NCBI GenBank assembly: GCA_937916365.1
Contig: CALFSY010000225.1
Span: 1-6,376 of the forward strand
Source: an uncultured Jannaschia sp.
GTDB lineage: Bacteria; Pseudomonadota; Alphaproteobacteria; Rhodobacterales; Rhodobacteraceae
Direction: 5' to 3'
Length of the DNA: 6,376 bases
Under the pieces are notes generated by a model that was given only the letters and a program-made list of their open reading frames with translations, had not been told where the DNA came from and did no database searches. The translations under genes and the position numbers were made by a program. Shown here in pieces: positions 6,332 through 6,376 of this stretch. Each line of letters begins with the position of its first letter. The first letter of the stretch is position 1.

Positions 6332-6376
6332 TTCAGTTTCAAGGGTGATTGGGCGTGTGGCCGTTCCCATCAGATA

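Noticed and set aside
6252..6336. CATTCAG directly repeated on both sides of the tRNA-Cys gene (6252-6258 and 6330-6336), as if an attachment site duplication.
   Set aside because: It is only 7 bp, one copy overlaps the tRNA start, and no integrase or mobile gene is present.
1..6376. The heptamer ATCAGAT occurs at 1-7 and again at 6369-6375, suggesting a repeat-bounded or circular unit.
   Set aside because: A 7-base match is expected by chance in a window this long, and base 1 lies inside the helicase reading frame.

Overview
The window looks like a chromosomal stretch from an alphaproteobacterium, most likely a Rhodobacterales/Roseobacter-type organism. The basis is the protein families and their sequence style: a Suv3-like helicase close to those of Rhodobacter relatives, a DksA that has lost its zinc cysteines, and a PldB-type hydrolase behind a small SCP2 protein. 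Base composition looks near 50% GC by eye, which is low for that order. I see no insertion sequence, phage gene, CRISPR array or rRNA. The content reads as ordinary, vertically inherited core genome.

Layout. Bases 1-2430 (minus strand) are one uninterrupted coding region for a superfamily 2 helicase that runs off the left edge; 810 codons are visible. Upstream of it on the same strand is an exported TPR protein (2489-3055), probably in the same transcription unit. A 79-bp divergent spacer (3056-3134) with a perfect 10-bp palindrome separates this unit from a plus-strand pair: a 98-residue SCP2 lipid-binding protein (3135-3431) and a PldB-like alpha/beta hydrolase (3431-4369) whose stop and start codons overlap. 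The hydrolase converges, with only 8 bp between stop codons, on a minus-strand FAD-dependent aromatic-ring hydroxylase (4378-5574). That gene lies 33 bp downstream of a dksA-type transcription factor gene (5608-6030). The largest gap (6031-6257) carries the divergent control region of dksA and a tRNA-Cys gene (6258-6331).

How the parts may work together. The SCP2/hydrolase pair suggests a small lipid-handling module: one protein binds a lipid, the other hydrolyses lysophospholipid or a similar ester. The DksA-like protein should act on RNA polymerase together with ppGpp. It keeps the coiled-coil-tip Asp and Ala but only one of the four zinc-finger cysteines. The hydroxylase is probably co-transcribed with it, though no functional link is evident. 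The helicase and the TPR protein act in different compartments, so their adjacency probably reflects shared transcription rather than a complex.

I did not find a clearly new system. The points most worth a second look are the repeat and palindrome cluster between dksA and tRNA-Cys, the small hairpin that would hold the dksA ribosome binding site in its loop, the zinc-less DksA, and the SCP2-PldB coupling.
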